A stretch of DNA of 64,000 nt from Nitrobacter sp. NHB1. GTDB taxonomy: Bacteria; Pseudomonadota; Alphaproteobacteria; Rhizobiales; Xanthobacteraceae. The stretch covers positions 124,001 to 188,000 of the forward strand of contig NZ_JBAMDA010000001.1 in NCBI RefSeq assembly GCF_036964665.1. Direction: 5' to 3'. Below, piece by piece: positions 27,287 to 36,401 of this stretch. Both the position numbers and the translations under genes were made by a program. The notes under the pieces are model-generated. The model made no database searches. It had not been told where the DNA came from and saw only the letters and a list, made by a program, of their open reading frames with translations. Position 1 is the first letter of the stretch; every line of letters starts with the position of its first letter.

Positions 27287-29179
27287 TTAATGCCGAGGTC
27301 GGGTCAGGAATGACTCGTTCAGCCAAGTGGAGGCCTTCGATGCGGCCGTGGCGATCTGTCCGTGATCCATCCGCCCCGAGAATCCGCCGCCGGCCAGATA
27401 CTGGTTCAGCAGCGCGAAGCTGTGATTTGCATGACAATGCGAAGTCCCAGCTGATGCGGCCGGAGGAGAAGTCCCGGCTGATGCGGCCGGAGGATCGGTC
27501 ACGGTGATGGTCTGTGCCGCCGAGGTCGCAACGGCACCGGTGACAGGATCCTTCCCGGTTGCCGTTGCCGTAAGCGTCGCAACCGGATGGCCCGAGCCCC
27601 TATAATTGGAATGCAGCGTCAATCCGCCGTCGACCTGCGCGGCAGTCAGGGTAATGTTGTTTCCCCTAAACGTTTTGCCATCGCTATTGGAGGTTATCGT
27701 CTCGTATCGCGGCAACCCCTTGATGTTTACGCTTACGGAGTCGTTCGGATCGGATGACTTGACACTGAGTCCCAGATCGATCGAGCCGTGAGCGTCCACT
27801 GACAGCGAGTGGTCCGCCACCGAGAGAACGGGCTTGGTGGCTGTCGAGGTGGCCGGAGGGGTGATGACCGGTGGTGTCGTCGTTCCGGTTTCCGTTCCGT
27901 CTCCCGACGAACTCACCGGCGACGGATCGATCTGAAGGCCGGCGAATGTCTTCACCGCACCCGAGAGATTCGCAGAGAGACCGCTCGCGTCCTTGACGCT
28001 CGCCCCGCCTGGAAGATTGACCTTCGTGATGGCGAGCGCGGAGGTGCTGGTATTCGTCGCCGCCACGGTGGTCTGGAACGTGAGCGCGTTTGTTCCGGAG
28101 CCGCCGACATAGGTGGCGGTGCCGCCGTCATTGAGCGTCAGCGTGGGCTTGCCCGTCACCGTCACCGCTTCGTTGAAACCGAGCGTCAGTGTGACTTTGT
28201 CGCCGACGTGCTCGACGCCTTTTCCCGGCGAAGCTGTTGCTTGCGTCACCGTAGGCCGAACCTCGGGAGGCGTGGTTGTCGGGGGCGTGATTACCGGAGG
28301 ATCTGTGACCGGAGGAGTGGTTACGGGTGGCGGGTTCGATGCACTGACGTTTGCGCCCGTGACAGTGTTGCCGCTGCCCGGCGTTTGATAGAGTTGAATC
28401 GCATCGACCTGCATCAGCATCGACGAGGGAGTCGAGTTGTTCAGGACCGTATGCCAACCGGCCGTGTTGGAATTCGCGACCTGATTGTCCATGATCAGTT
28501 GCATCGGCTGCGATGGAATCGGCTTCTCCGCGCTGGTGACTTGCGCCATTTGCTTTCCGTCGAGGTACCAAGTGATCGACTTACCCGGCACCCAATCGAT
28601 GCCATATGTATGAAAGCCGGCCGTGAGATCGACGCCGCTGTCGACGACTTTTTGGAAGGTGCCGTTCGGCGTGTGAAGACCGGCTGAGAATGCCTGGTTA
28701 GCCGGGCCCGAGCCGGTGTACCCGCCTTCCTGCATATCGATCTCAAAATTATCGCCGCTGTTGCCCGCGCCTTTCCCCGGCAGCAGCCAGAGACCCGGCC
28801 ATGCGCCGTCACCGCTTGGCGCCTTCATGCTGATCTGAAGGTAGCCGCCCGTGAATTCGAAATTCCCGTAGCTGCTGGCGGCGCCGGACGTGATCGGAAA
28901 TGTCTGTGTCTTCCCCTGATTATTGCCGGTTATGGACGCCTTAGTCGCCGTTAGGTTCAACGTGCCGTTGCTCACGGCCACCTGGCTCGGCATATGGTAG
29001 TCGGCGTCGTATTGACCGCCCGGTCCGCTTCCGCCAGATCCGTTATCATTCCAGGGTGCGCCTTTGGCGGCATTGCTCGTAATGTAATTATGCCAGGTGC
29101 TGCCGAGTGTCGTCCCATTGAAGTCTTCCTGGAAAACCAGGTCGCCTGAGCTGTAGCCCGCCGGTGTAGATAGAGCCAT
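27287..29179 (-). CDS. GH16 glycanase, probable type I secretion substrate
   Basis: The 630-aa protein has an N-terminal glycoside hydrolase family 16 domain (about 12-250) with the catalytic motif FEIDMQEGG (Glu146, Asp148, Glu151). A Pro/Thr linker, an Ig-like domain (about 300-410), a second linker, another beta domain (about 440-540) and a tail follow; the end (HSFALLNQYLAGGGFSG ... FLTRPRH) may be the secretion signal. There is no N-terminal signal peptide, and the exporter-adaptor operon follows directly, which argues for type I secretion like the rhizobial EPS-trimming glycanases. It would cut an extracellular beta-glucan or EPS. A 9-residue repeat lies near the C-terminus. Confidence 0.88.
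   Translation of the reverse strand: MALSTPAGYSSGDLVFQEDFNGTTLGSTWHNYITSNAAKGAPWNDNGSGGSGPGGQYDADYHMPSQVAVSNGTLNLTATKASITGNNQGKTQTFPITSGAASSYGNFEFTGGYLQISMKAPSGDGAWPGLWLLPGKGAGNSGDNFEIDMQEGGYTGSGPANQAFSAGLHTPNGTFQKVVDSGVDLTAGFHTYGIDWVPGKSITWYLDGKQMAQVTSAEKPIPSQPMQLIMDNQVANSNTAGWHTVLNNSTPSSMLMQVDAIQLYQTPGSGNTVTGANVSASNPPPVTTPPVTDPPVITPPTTTPPEVRPTVTQATASPGKGVEHVGDKVTLTLGFNEAVTVTGKPTLTLNDGGTATYVGGSGTNALTFQTTVAATNTSTSALAITKVNLPGGASVKDASGLSANLSGAVKTFAGLQIDPSPVSSSGDGTETGTTTPPVITPPATSTATKPVLSVADHSLSVDAHGSIDLGLSVKSSDPNDSVSVNIKGLPRYETITSNSDGKTFRGNNITLTAAQVDGGLTLHSNYRGSGHPVATLTATATGKDPVTGAVATSAAQTITVTDPPAASAGTSPPAASAGTSHCHANHSFALLNQYLAGGGFSGRMDHGQIATAASKASTWLNESFLTRPRH
27441..27494 (-). repeat. 27-bp tandem duplication in the GH16 gene
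   Basis: Two 27-base units (27441-27467 and 27468-27494) differ at one base and encode two copies of PPAASAGTS in the linker before the C-terminal tail. Confidence 0.9.
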
Positions 29180-30122
29180 CCATTATCCCCATCGATGATC
29201 TTAGAGAACCCCCAATCCGCGACTGTGCTGTGGCCAGCAATGATGGCGACAAAATAATCGAGGAGGGTAGAAAATAAGGCGTCGATGTGGGCGGCTTCTG
29301 CCGGAACAACAATCCCGTCGGCGAGCGAGTCCAGACCGCGCGACGATTCCGTCTTGAGTGAGAGAAGCTTGCAGCCAGATCCTATCGTTTCGGAATAGAG
29401 TGGCCCGGTGAAACTATCACCGAAATCCGTCGTCTGATTTTTTACCTTCAAATTTGATGTCGGAGGGACCTTCTGTTAGCGGCCGCATCTGTTGAATCGA
29501 TTGGGTTTGAAACGTGTGCTCTTCGTTTGCACGCCTTCCACTATCCAGATACTCCGGGTTCGCATTGCAACGATTGGCGTTAGCGCCCGCAATGCGCGAA
29601 CACCTGCGCCGTTGCCCTCAACCATTGATAGTCCATTCGGCGTCTCACAAGCCTGATGACGATGAAGTTGCTCCAAAGCCATTCTCCGGTTCCTCCAATT
29701 CGCTGCCTCGGAATAGCGATTTTTTCTTTTCCGCAAACAGCACCATGTTGCACCGCGATTGAGGAGCCGGCCGTCTGATGTTCGGAGCCGCAGAGCCATG
29801 ATCTTTCGTCGGATAGATTAAATCGTCCGATGCGATCGCCGGTGGCGGACGTGACAAGAGTGATGACTGCACGTCTGGCCTGGTCTCGGGCTGGAGCAAG
29901 CGGTACCGAAGCAAACGGCTGCCGGTCGCCATTAGAAAGGCTTCAGTGGCCGCGCCGAAAGCGTCGTTGCAAACGCTGCGGCAGGTACTCCGAAAGGGGT
30001 GCCCACAAAGGGAGTTTGTACCTCCGGTCCCGACGCGTCAGCATAGCGATGATAGAGCCTTACTGTGCCCGGTTCCGGGACGGTATCGCCCCGTAGAAAA
30101 TCGCTATAGAAGGTGACGTGCC
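29180..30122. other. Gene-poor gap between GH16 and exoF-like genes
   Basis: These 943 bases lie between divergently transcribed genes. I see no frame with a good start, ribosome-binding site and protein-like composition. One minus-strand frame (29451 down, TTG start) stays open but runs far into the GH16 gene and is not supported. Promoters for both flanking genes should lie here. Confidence 0.5.
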
Positions 30123-31838
30123 ATGGGCGCCCAACGCGATTTCTTCCGAGCCTGTCTGCCGTCTTCACTCAAGGCGCCAGATACATCTTCGAGTTCGAGT
30201 CCGTCTCCTCGCAGAGAAATCGTGAAGCCGATCCTGCTCACGATCCTGCTCACGGCCGGAGCGTCTGGACTTGCCGTCGTGCTGATGGACGGACCGCCGG
30301 CGGACGCGAAACTCAAGAGCAATAACCTGGTCGGTGACCTCTCCGGTGGCGTGGTGCAAAAGGCTCTTGCCGCCAATCCGAGCCCGCACGATCAGCCGCA
30401 GCAAGTCGTAGCTGACTACTCCCCGCTGACCGTATCGTCACCGAATGCACTGGTTCATGTCGCGACCGATGCGGTCGGGCCAGGCGCCGGCTCAGGCGGC
30501 GAGCGCGCCAACACCGCTAACATCGCGATGTCCGCCAAGAACGGACTGTCGTTCGGTGTCGGCGACAAGCTCAAGATCTCCTTCTACGAGCGCCTGAATG
30601 TCGAGCAGGATAAGTGGGGACGCGTGTCTTCGGCCTTGAGCGGGATCCAGTTGCGTCCGGAACTGAGCGGAGAATACACCGTCCAGGAGGACGGCACGAT
30701 TTCCATACCCTTGCTCCACTCCATTCCGGTTGCTGGCCAGTCCGCGCCGCAGGTGCACGCCGCCGTGGATAAGGCCTTCGAACATCTTCTGGGTCACAAG
30801 GGGATGGTCAACGTCGTGTTGCTGGAGCGAGCGCCGATTTATGTTTTGGGGCCGGTCAAGAACCCCGGCTCTTTCAAGTACGTGCCCGGCGCGACGGTCT
30901 TGCACGCCATCGCGATGGCTGGCGGCCTCGATCGAGGCACGGGCGATCCGTGGTCGAAGGTCGAGGCCGTTCGGGAAGTTCAGAAGCGGGGCGGGGCGGC
31001 GGATACCCTGGTCAGATTGATCGCGCGCGACGCGGTTCTGAAGGCCGAACGCGACGGGACGACACCCAAGACCCCGCCCCATCTGATAGATTTGGTCGGC
31101 GAGACCGAGGCCACCCGCCTCGTCAATCAGCAGAAAGACAGACGCAAGCCCATTGCTCAGGCGCACGAGGACGGGAGGCGGGCGATCATGAGTTCCATCG
31201 AGTCCGCCAAGCAGGAGCTCCTTATGTATGGCCATACGACGTCGCTCGACAAGCTTGTCAAGACGCGTCAGGACCGCGTCGACAACATACGTTCGCTGGT
31301 GGACCGCAAAGTTGTCGCCAAGTCCATGTTGAGCCAGGTCGAGGGCGAATTGTCCGACGCCGAGCAGCGCCGGCAGGACGCCATCAACCAGTATGGGATA
31401 GCCAAGCAGCGGCTCGCCTCCCTGGAGGCGGACGGCCTCAAGAGCAAGGCCGATCTCGAGAACAATCTGGCGACCGAGATCGATGCCGTCGAGCGTCAGA
31501 TCGCGGACAATGAGCGCGAACTCAACACCAGCGAAGGTATCCTGAAGAATTTGCCGGTGACTCGCGCCTCGTTCATATCCTCGAAGGAGGGGAGCGGCGC
31601 AACCTACCGAATCGTGCGGCGGACGGCGACCGGGCCGATCGACATCGCCGCCAGTGGTTTGACGCTGCTGCAGCCGGGTGATCTCGTTGACATCACCACG
31701 GAAGCAGGCGCGGCGACCGGACTGCCGGCGTCATCGTCGGCCACGATAACGCCGGCCGCTGCGCCGAACGAGGGATCGCCGCCGGTCGGAGGCCACGCCG
31801 GCGATCAGAAGATCGTTCACACGATCGCACAGGACTGA
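30123..31838 (+). CDS. ExoF/Wza-like polysaccharide export protein
   Basis: The 571-aa protein carries a membrane segment near the N-terminus (about 36-54, LLTILLTAGASGLAVVLM), a Poly_export domain (about 140-225, beginning FGVGDKLKISFYE with YTVQEDGTISIPLLHSIPVAG) and an SLBB-like domain (PIYVLGPVKNPGSFKYVPGATVLHAIAMAGG). A long coiled coil (about 330-480) and a C-terminal beta domain follow. This is the ExoF type of periplasmic/outer-membrane polysaccharide exporters of rhizobia, longer than Wza. It would export the polymer made by the cluster downstream. No Wzc-like partner kinase is in the window. Confidence 0.87.
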   Translation: MGAQRDFFRACLPSSLKAPDTSSSSSPSPRREIVKPILLTILLTAGASGLAVVLMDGPPADAKLKSNNLVGDLSGGVVQKALAANPSPHDQPQQVVADYSPLTVSSPNALVHVATDAVGPGAGSGGERANTANIAMSAKNGLSFGVGDKLKISFYERLNVEQDKWGRVSSALSGIQLRPELSGEYTVQEDGTISIPLLHSIPVAGQSAPQVHAAVDKAFEHLLGHKGMVNVVLLERAPIYVLGPVKNPGSFKYVPGATVLHAIAMAGGLDRGTGDPWSKVEAVREVQKRGGAADTLVRLIARDAVLKAERDGTTPKTPPHLIDLVGETEATRLVNQQKDRRKPIAQAHEDGRRAIMSSIESAKQELLMYGHTTSLDKLVKTRQDRVDNIRSLVDRKVVAKSMLSQVEGELSDAEQRRQDAINQYGIAKQRLASLEADGLKSKADLENNLATEIDAVERQIADNERELNTSEGILKNLPVTRASFISSKEGSGATYRIVRRTATGPIDIAASGLTLLQPGDLVDITTEAGAATGLPASSSATITPAAAPNEGSPPVGGHAGDQKIVHTIAQD

Positions 31839-31893
31839 GGAACGAACGGTTGCTGTCAGGCTGATGCCTCCCGGCAACCTTTAACCGTTGTCG

Positions 31894-31983
31894 ATTGCAA
31901 CACTTGGTTCATTGCAACACTTGGTCCATCGCCACGCTTGGATTGCAACGCTTGGATTGCAACGCTTGGATTGCAACACTCGG
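31894..31983 (+). repeat. Minisatellite of 17- and 14-bp units
   Basis: Two 17-base units (ATTGCAACACTTGGTTC and ATTGCAACACTTGGTCC) are followed by four 14-base units of the type ATTGCAACGCTTGG, the first and last slightly diverged. The array lies in the gap 31839-32155, between the convergent exoF-like and methyltransferase genes; nothing else is seen there. Confidence 0.92.
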
Positions 31984-32155
31984 CAAGCTGCTCTATCCGC
32001 AGGCGGATATGATTGATCGCCACGTCGTCGCGCTCGCCCGCATCGAGGTCATGCCGGCGGGCGTTTGTTTCTGCCGTTCCAGAATTGACATGTGAGTTGC
32101 AGAGGCGACCGCAACGCATCGGTGTCTTGCCTGACCCGCTTTACAACCTCATACC

Positions 32156-32942
32156 TCAGGAATTGAGAGGCCGGGTTGCTACGATCAGGGTTGAAACGCC
32201 GAATTTTCGCAAAGGCGTCTTTTCGATCTGCGGCATGAGCCGTCGATATATCGATATCACACTCGTCGGCAGCCATCGGTAGAGTTCGAACACCGGCAGC
32301 ACATAATCCACCTTCTGGATCTCGAAGCCAGCCGCAGCTACGATGTCGCGCAATTCATGAGGCCAGTAATTCCGTGCAGCCATCGCCCGTGCAGACCACG
32401 AACTCGGCAGCCAGGGAAGGAGCGGGATAGGGAAACCGAAATCGTGACCCAGAACCCGCATACCGTGCCCCTCGAACGGAAACCAGCGATTTGGACTCAT
32501 CACAACCAGATGACCGCCCGGCCGGAGCCCCCGCCGAATTTCGCCCAACGTAGCCGCCTCATCGACAACGTGCTCGAGAACCTCGTTCAACGACGCCGCA
32601 CCGACGGACGCATCCGGTAGGGGAAAGTTGTCGGTACAGCAGTGGTACTCGACCGCGTCCAGCGGCCGAACAAGCTGTTCGCCATTTGCCTGTTTGCGCG
32701 CGATCGATGCTGGATTGTTCGGGATCGACACCGATGGCTTTCTGCGTGCCCCAGACGACCAGGGCTTCAGTGTAGTCGCCATTGGCACAGCCGCAGTCGA
32801 GCCAGACGCCGTGCAGCAGTCCCAGGTCTTTCAATTTCCCGAGTCTGTAGGCAACATTGCTTCCGATCGCGGTTGAACTGCCGGGATGGGGATAGCGCGG
32901 CGTAGGACGCGCACGTGACAGAGAAAGCTGGTTCGCGTTCAT
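32156..32942 (-). pseudogene. SAM-dependent methyltransferase, frameshifted
   Basis: Two frames together encode one class I methyltransferase. The N-terminal part (from ATG 32942: VWLDCGCANGDYTEALVVWG, the SAM-binding loop, then AIGVDPEQSSIDRA) is in one frame; the rest (NGEQLVRPLDAVEYH, NEVLEHVVDEAATLGEIRRG, LRPGGHLVVMSPN) is in another. The switch lies at a GCGCGCG run at 32696-32702; restoring two bases (CG) would give SIDRARKQANGEQ. It is the last gene of the glycan operon. An alternative start is ATG 33008. Sequencing error cannot be excluded. Confidence 0.8.
32696..32702. other. Site of the methyltransferase frameshift
   Basis: The GCGCGCG run is where the coding frame changes. Loss of one GC dinucleotide would explain it. 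The point itself cannot be fixed within the run. Confidence 0.65.
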
Positions 32943-33021
32943 AATGCCAATTCCTCCCTTTCCGGTGTCCGGCAGATGCTCTGGTTGCGTTCGATAATCA
33001 TGCGTCATGACAGGAAATCCC

Positions 33022-34353
33022 CTAGATCTGGAGCGGCGGCGGGGCGATGAATTCAGACGAGGGACTCGTGGAAATACCCAAACGCGCCGCAAAGATCCAA
33101 ATGAGGCCTACGCATAGGCCCTCGATGCTGACGGCGATCGTCCAGCCGATGACGAGACCTTCGAGCCCACCAAGCTTCGCTCCGGCGATCAGGAGGCCCA
33201 ACTCCAGCAAGCCGCCGAGCGCGAACGGAAGGGACGCCCTGCGCATCGCGTCGCCCAACCGCGCCAGCGTGCAGGCGTGGAATTTGAGCGTCGATCCCAG
33301 CAGACTGAAGCCAAGAAGGCGCAGATCTGACCCCGCGATCGCGCGGTAGGCCGGATTGAAGATCTCCAGGATACGTTCTGAACAGAAGAAGATGAAGACA
33401 GCGCAGGCCAGCGAGAACAACAACGATACCGTAAGCGACACGCGGAAATGGTGCTGCGACCTGTTCGGACCCGCCCTGACGACCGGGAACAGAACCGTGG
33501 CCAGGACTGCCGGGATCACCGAGGCCACGGAGACCAGCATCCAGAGCGCTGAGAAGGCCGCCGTGCTCGCCGGTGACAGAAGCACCAGCACGAGGTAGGG
33601 CACGATAATGCCCGGAGCCTGCAAGGCGACATCGAGCGCATAGTGGTCGAACACTTTACGCCGGAACGTATTGAGCAGGCGAAAGTCGGGGATTCCGACG
33701 AGACGGCGGACGCCGCCCCTGGTCAAGAGGTCGACCGCGATCAGCGACGTCAGCAGACCCGCCACCCAGGTCAGGAGGATCGCGGTGCTGGAGGTTTGGC
33801 TGACAACGACGGCAGCGGCAATCAGCATCAGCTTGAACACGGAGAAAAGGACCTGCTGGATCATCCTGCTGGTGCTGTTCAGGCTGCCTATGAACGCCTG
33901 ATCGATGACCGTGATGAGAGCAGTCAGACCACAGCCGAGCACAAACACAACACCCGCGAGCCATCCGCCGATCAGATTGGCAGACCCGAGGAGACGCGCT
34001 CCGAAAACGAACAACAAGGCCAAGCCAATCGCCAGCGCCACCCCGATCGATGCTGCCGCGCCGACAAGAGCAGGCGTCTTGTTTGGATGCCGGACGATTT
34101 CGCCAATCAGCAACGTCCCGAGCCCTGCTTCCCCCAGCAGACCGATGAGGCCGATCACGGACAGCAGGGCGGATGCGTTGCCGAACGCTTCCGGCGGGAA
34201 TGTCCGGGCGGCCAGCCACCAATAAACGAAGCCAAGACCGGCCGTTGCGACAGTTCCAATCGCAAGAGCGCCGGAATTCGTTGCGAGCGTGGCGTTTTCC
34301 TGAAGCGCCTTGCGCACGCGCACGAAAGCCGTCCTGGCGATTGCTACCGGCAC
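33022..34353 (-). CDS. Polysaccharide flippase, MOP/Wzx-like
   Basis: The 443-aa protein has about 12-14 membrane helices and the look of polysaccharide flippases of the MOP superfamily: an N-terminal GTVATAGLGFVYWWLAARTFPPEAFGNASAL typical of the first two helices, charged residues within helices and a C-terminal polysaccharide-synthesis region. It would move undecaprenyl-linked repeat units across the inner membrane. Its start overlaps the stop of the upstream glycosyltransferase by 10 bases. Confidence 0.87.
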   Translation of the reverse strand: MPVAIARTAFVRVRKALQENATLATNSGALAIGTVATAGLGFVYWWLAARTFPPEAFGNASALLSVIGLIGLLGEAGLGTLLIGEIVRHPNKTPALVGAAASIGVALAIGLALLFVFGARLLGSANLIGGWLAGVVFVLGCGLTALITVIDQAFIGSLNSTSRMIQQVLFSVFKLMLIAAAVVVSQTSSTAILLTWVAGLLTSLIAVDLLTRGGVRRLVGIPDFRLLNTFRRKVFDHYALDVALQAPGIIVPYLVLVLLSPASTAAFSALWMLVSVASVIPAVLATVLFPVVRAGPNRSQHHFRVSLTVSLLFSLACAVFIFFCSERILEIFNPAYRAIAGSDLRLLGFSLLGSTLKFHACTLARLGDAMRRASLPFALGGLLELGLLIAGAKLGGLEGLVIGWTIAVSIEGLCVGLIWIFAARLGISTSPSSEFIAPPPLQI

Positions 34354-35621
34354 GGTGGTTCTCCCGTGATCTGCTGCGTCGCCACTTGAGCCCGGCTGGC
34401 CGCCGGGCGCAGGACTTCGCGGTAGACCTGCTCGATCCGGGTCACGACGGCGTTCGCCTTGAGACGATCCACTCGGGCGAGACTGGTCGCTCCCAGGCGG
34501 GCGAGCAGAGCGCGATCATCGAGAAGTCTTTGCATCGCTTCGCGCAACGCATCCGCATCGCCGGTAGGCACGAGAAGGCCGGTCTCGCCGGCGTCGACGA
34601 GGTCAGGCATGCCGCCGGTATCGGTCGCGACAACGGCCTTGCTGCACGCCATCGCCTCCATGATCACGGTCGCACAGGCTTCCGGCCCAACCGACGGCAG
34701 GACACCGAACAGCGAGCGCCGCCATGCATGCATGATAGCAGAATGCGGCCAGGTGCCGAGCGCATGAACGTTCGGCGGAAATTCGGCCGGCGTATCGGGG
34801 GCCCGGCGCCCGATCAGGATGAGCGGCGGCGCCCGCTCCAGACCTGCATAAGCCTTCAGCAGAACGTCGATGCCCTTGAGGCGCATCATGTCGCCCACGA
34901 ACAGGATGAAGCCGTCCGCAGGCAACTGATCGAGCCGCGGATCTTCCGGGCCAGGCACTCCGACATCGTCGGGCACGAAGTTGGGGATGACCTCATAAGG
35001 CGTATCGCTCCCGGCGAGCCCGGTGTTACGCGCGACTGCATGGCTCACCGGAATGAAGCGGTCCACCATGTGCCGGGCCGCAAAGCTCGCCCCCATGTTG
35101 CCCAACGTGGTCGCGGTTGCCTTCACCGTACCGTAGTGGCGCGTGGCGCAGGACAGGCACTTCGTCAGTGTCGGGCCGCTGCACGGATGCGTGCCCAGAT
35201 GCATGAAGTTCTTCTTGGCGCAGACGAGGCCGTAATCGTGGAGCGTGACCACGAGCCGCGCTCCGCTCAGCGGTTTCACCGGCAGGAAAGAGGCGTAGAT
35301 CCAGTTATGGGCATGGACGACGTCCGGCCTCTCGTGGGCGCAAAGCCGCTTCAACGCCAGGACCAGTTCGGGATCGGGGAAGGGTGGTGCATGGCGTCGT
35401 TCGGAATCGGCGTGGAGCGCCGACAGGCGCTGAAGCGTGCCGCGCAGGCGATGCACGCGGACCGCGCCGTCCGATTCGATCTCCGGCGATCCAGGATGCA
35501 TCGTGGTCCCGACGATTACATGGTGTCCCCGTTGCGTCAGCGCGGCGGCAAGATTGCGAACGTGCCGCTCCTCCCCTCCGATCACCGGAGGATAGAATTG
35601 AGAGAGCAGCAGGATGCGCAT
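34344..35621 (-). CDS. Family 4 glycosyltransferase
   Basis: The 425-aa GT-B enzyme starts with LLLSQFYPPVIGGEERHV, the usual GT4 acceptor-domain opening. The nucleotide-sugar half contains LFVGDMMRLKGIDVLLKAY and the EX7E-type stretch PSVGPEACATVIMEAMACSKAVVATDTGG. A cysteine-rich insert (HPCSGPTLTKCLSCATRHY) resembles that of glycosyltransferases that act in EPS clusters. It transfers a sugar to a lipid-linked oligosaccharide; donor and linkage are unknown. It is co-translated with the flippase gene. Confidence 0.9.
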   Translation of the reverse strand: MRILLLSQFYPPVIGGEERHVRNLAAALTQRGHHVIVGTTMHPGSPEIESDGAVRVHRLRGTLQRLSALHADSERRHAPPFPDPELVLALKRLCAHERPDVVHAHNWIYASFLPVKPLSGARLVVTLHDYGLVCAKKNFMHLGTHPCSGPTLTKCLSCATRHYGTVKATATTLGNMGASFAARHMVDRFIPVSHAVARNTGLAGSDTPYEVIPNFVPDDVGVPGPEDPRLDQLPADGFILFVGDMMRLKGIDVLLKAYAGLERAPPLILIGRRAPDTPAEFPPNVHALGTWPHSAIMHAWRRSLFGVLPSVGPEACATVIMEAMACSKAVVATDTGGMPDLVDAGETGLLVPTGDADALREAMQRLLDDRALLARLGATSLARVDRLKANAVVTRIEQVYREVLRPAASRAQVATQQITGEPPCR

Positions 35622-35642
35622 GAGCCGTTCTCCTCTTTGCCG

Positions 35643-36401
35643 TCAGCTGCCAGGCACCAGCGCCGAAACGCTGCGATAGAGGCGATTGTCTTCCGGCCGG
35701 TAGAGTCTGGCCTCGGCCTTCTGGGTGGTGGCCAGGACGGGCACCGGGATCTCCCGCGTCCAGGTGCTACCCGGCACGAGGGTGAGCGAGCGGAAGATGG
35801 CCAGCGGTTGCCCGTTGAGGGTGACCTCAAGATCGAACCGCTGGGTTTGAGCCTCGGCGCTGCGGACCCCGACAGCGAGGCGGGCAGCGCCGGCGTTGGC
35901 GGGCGGCAACATCCAGAGTGCGACGTACTTGAATTGCTGCTGGCTTGATTCGTCGCGAACGGCCAGCGCGTAGGCTCCGGTCGTGATCAGCACTGCGAGA
36001 GCGAACGCAGCCCCGTGCCAGGGCCGAAGTCCCGTCGGCCGCGGCCATGGCGGCAGATCGAAAGTCTCGCGGCGCCAAGCAGTCACCAGCGATGTGCCGA
36101 GCGTGACGGCCCAAAGCCAGATCGCCCAGCCAAGCGGCGTCAGGAAGCCTATGATGTTCAGGGCAAAGCCGCCGGCGATTGCGGCGGCGAGGCTGGCTCC
36201 GACCGCGTAGGCCAGGTGCTCGGGCAGCGATCTGGTCCTCACGCCGATGGCCCGCAGCAGCGTATGGCCCGGGATAAGGAGCACCATGGGCACGCCCAGG
36301 AGGGCACGTAGCAACACGCTGTCGGTAACTGCCACGGCCGCCACCATGGCGGTCGCCCAGATGCAGGCTGCTGAAAGATCCCGATTGCTAGGAGCGTCCA
36401 T
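35643..36401 (-). CDS. DUF1616-like membrane protein
   Basis: The 252-aa product has four N-terminal membrane helices (about 10-105), one more at about 130-150, and a C-terminal soluble beta domain outside the membrane (RFDLEVTLNGQPLAIFRSL, EARLYRPEDNRLYRSV). This is the layout of DUF1616 proteins, common in surface-glycan clusters of archaea and some bacteria. Its role is unknown. It overlaps the next upstream gene by 14 bases and is 21 bases before the following GT4 gene, so it is firmly part of the operon. Confidence 0.75.
   Translation of the reverse strand: MDAPSNRDLSAACIWATAMVAAVAVTDSVLLRALLGVPMVLLIPGHTLLRAIGVRTRSLPEHLAYAVGASLAAAIAGGFALNIIGFLTPLGWAIWLWAVTLGTSLVTAWRRETFDLPPWPRPTGLRPWHGAAFALAVLITTGAYALAVRDESSQQQFKYVALWMLPPANAGAARLAVGVRSAEAQTQRFDLEVTLNGQPLAIFRSLTLVPGSTWTREIPVPVLATTQKAEARLYRPEDNRLYRSVSALVPGS

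Noticed and set aside
28972..29451. 159-codon minus-strand frame overlapping the start of the GH16 gene
   Set aside because: It begins at a TTG without a good ribosome-binding site and runs 208 bases into the GH16 gene in another frame. The part before 29180 has a fairly protein-like composition, so a decayed gene is possible but not supported.
31856..32119. 87-codon minus-strand frame across the minisatellite
   Set aside because: Most of it is translated tandem repeat (NPSVAIQALQ-like) and it has no ribosome-binding site.
34173..35948. 591-codon plus-strand frame across flippase, GT4 and DUF1616 genes
   Set aside because: It crosses three genes of the opposite strand and shows only shadow composition.
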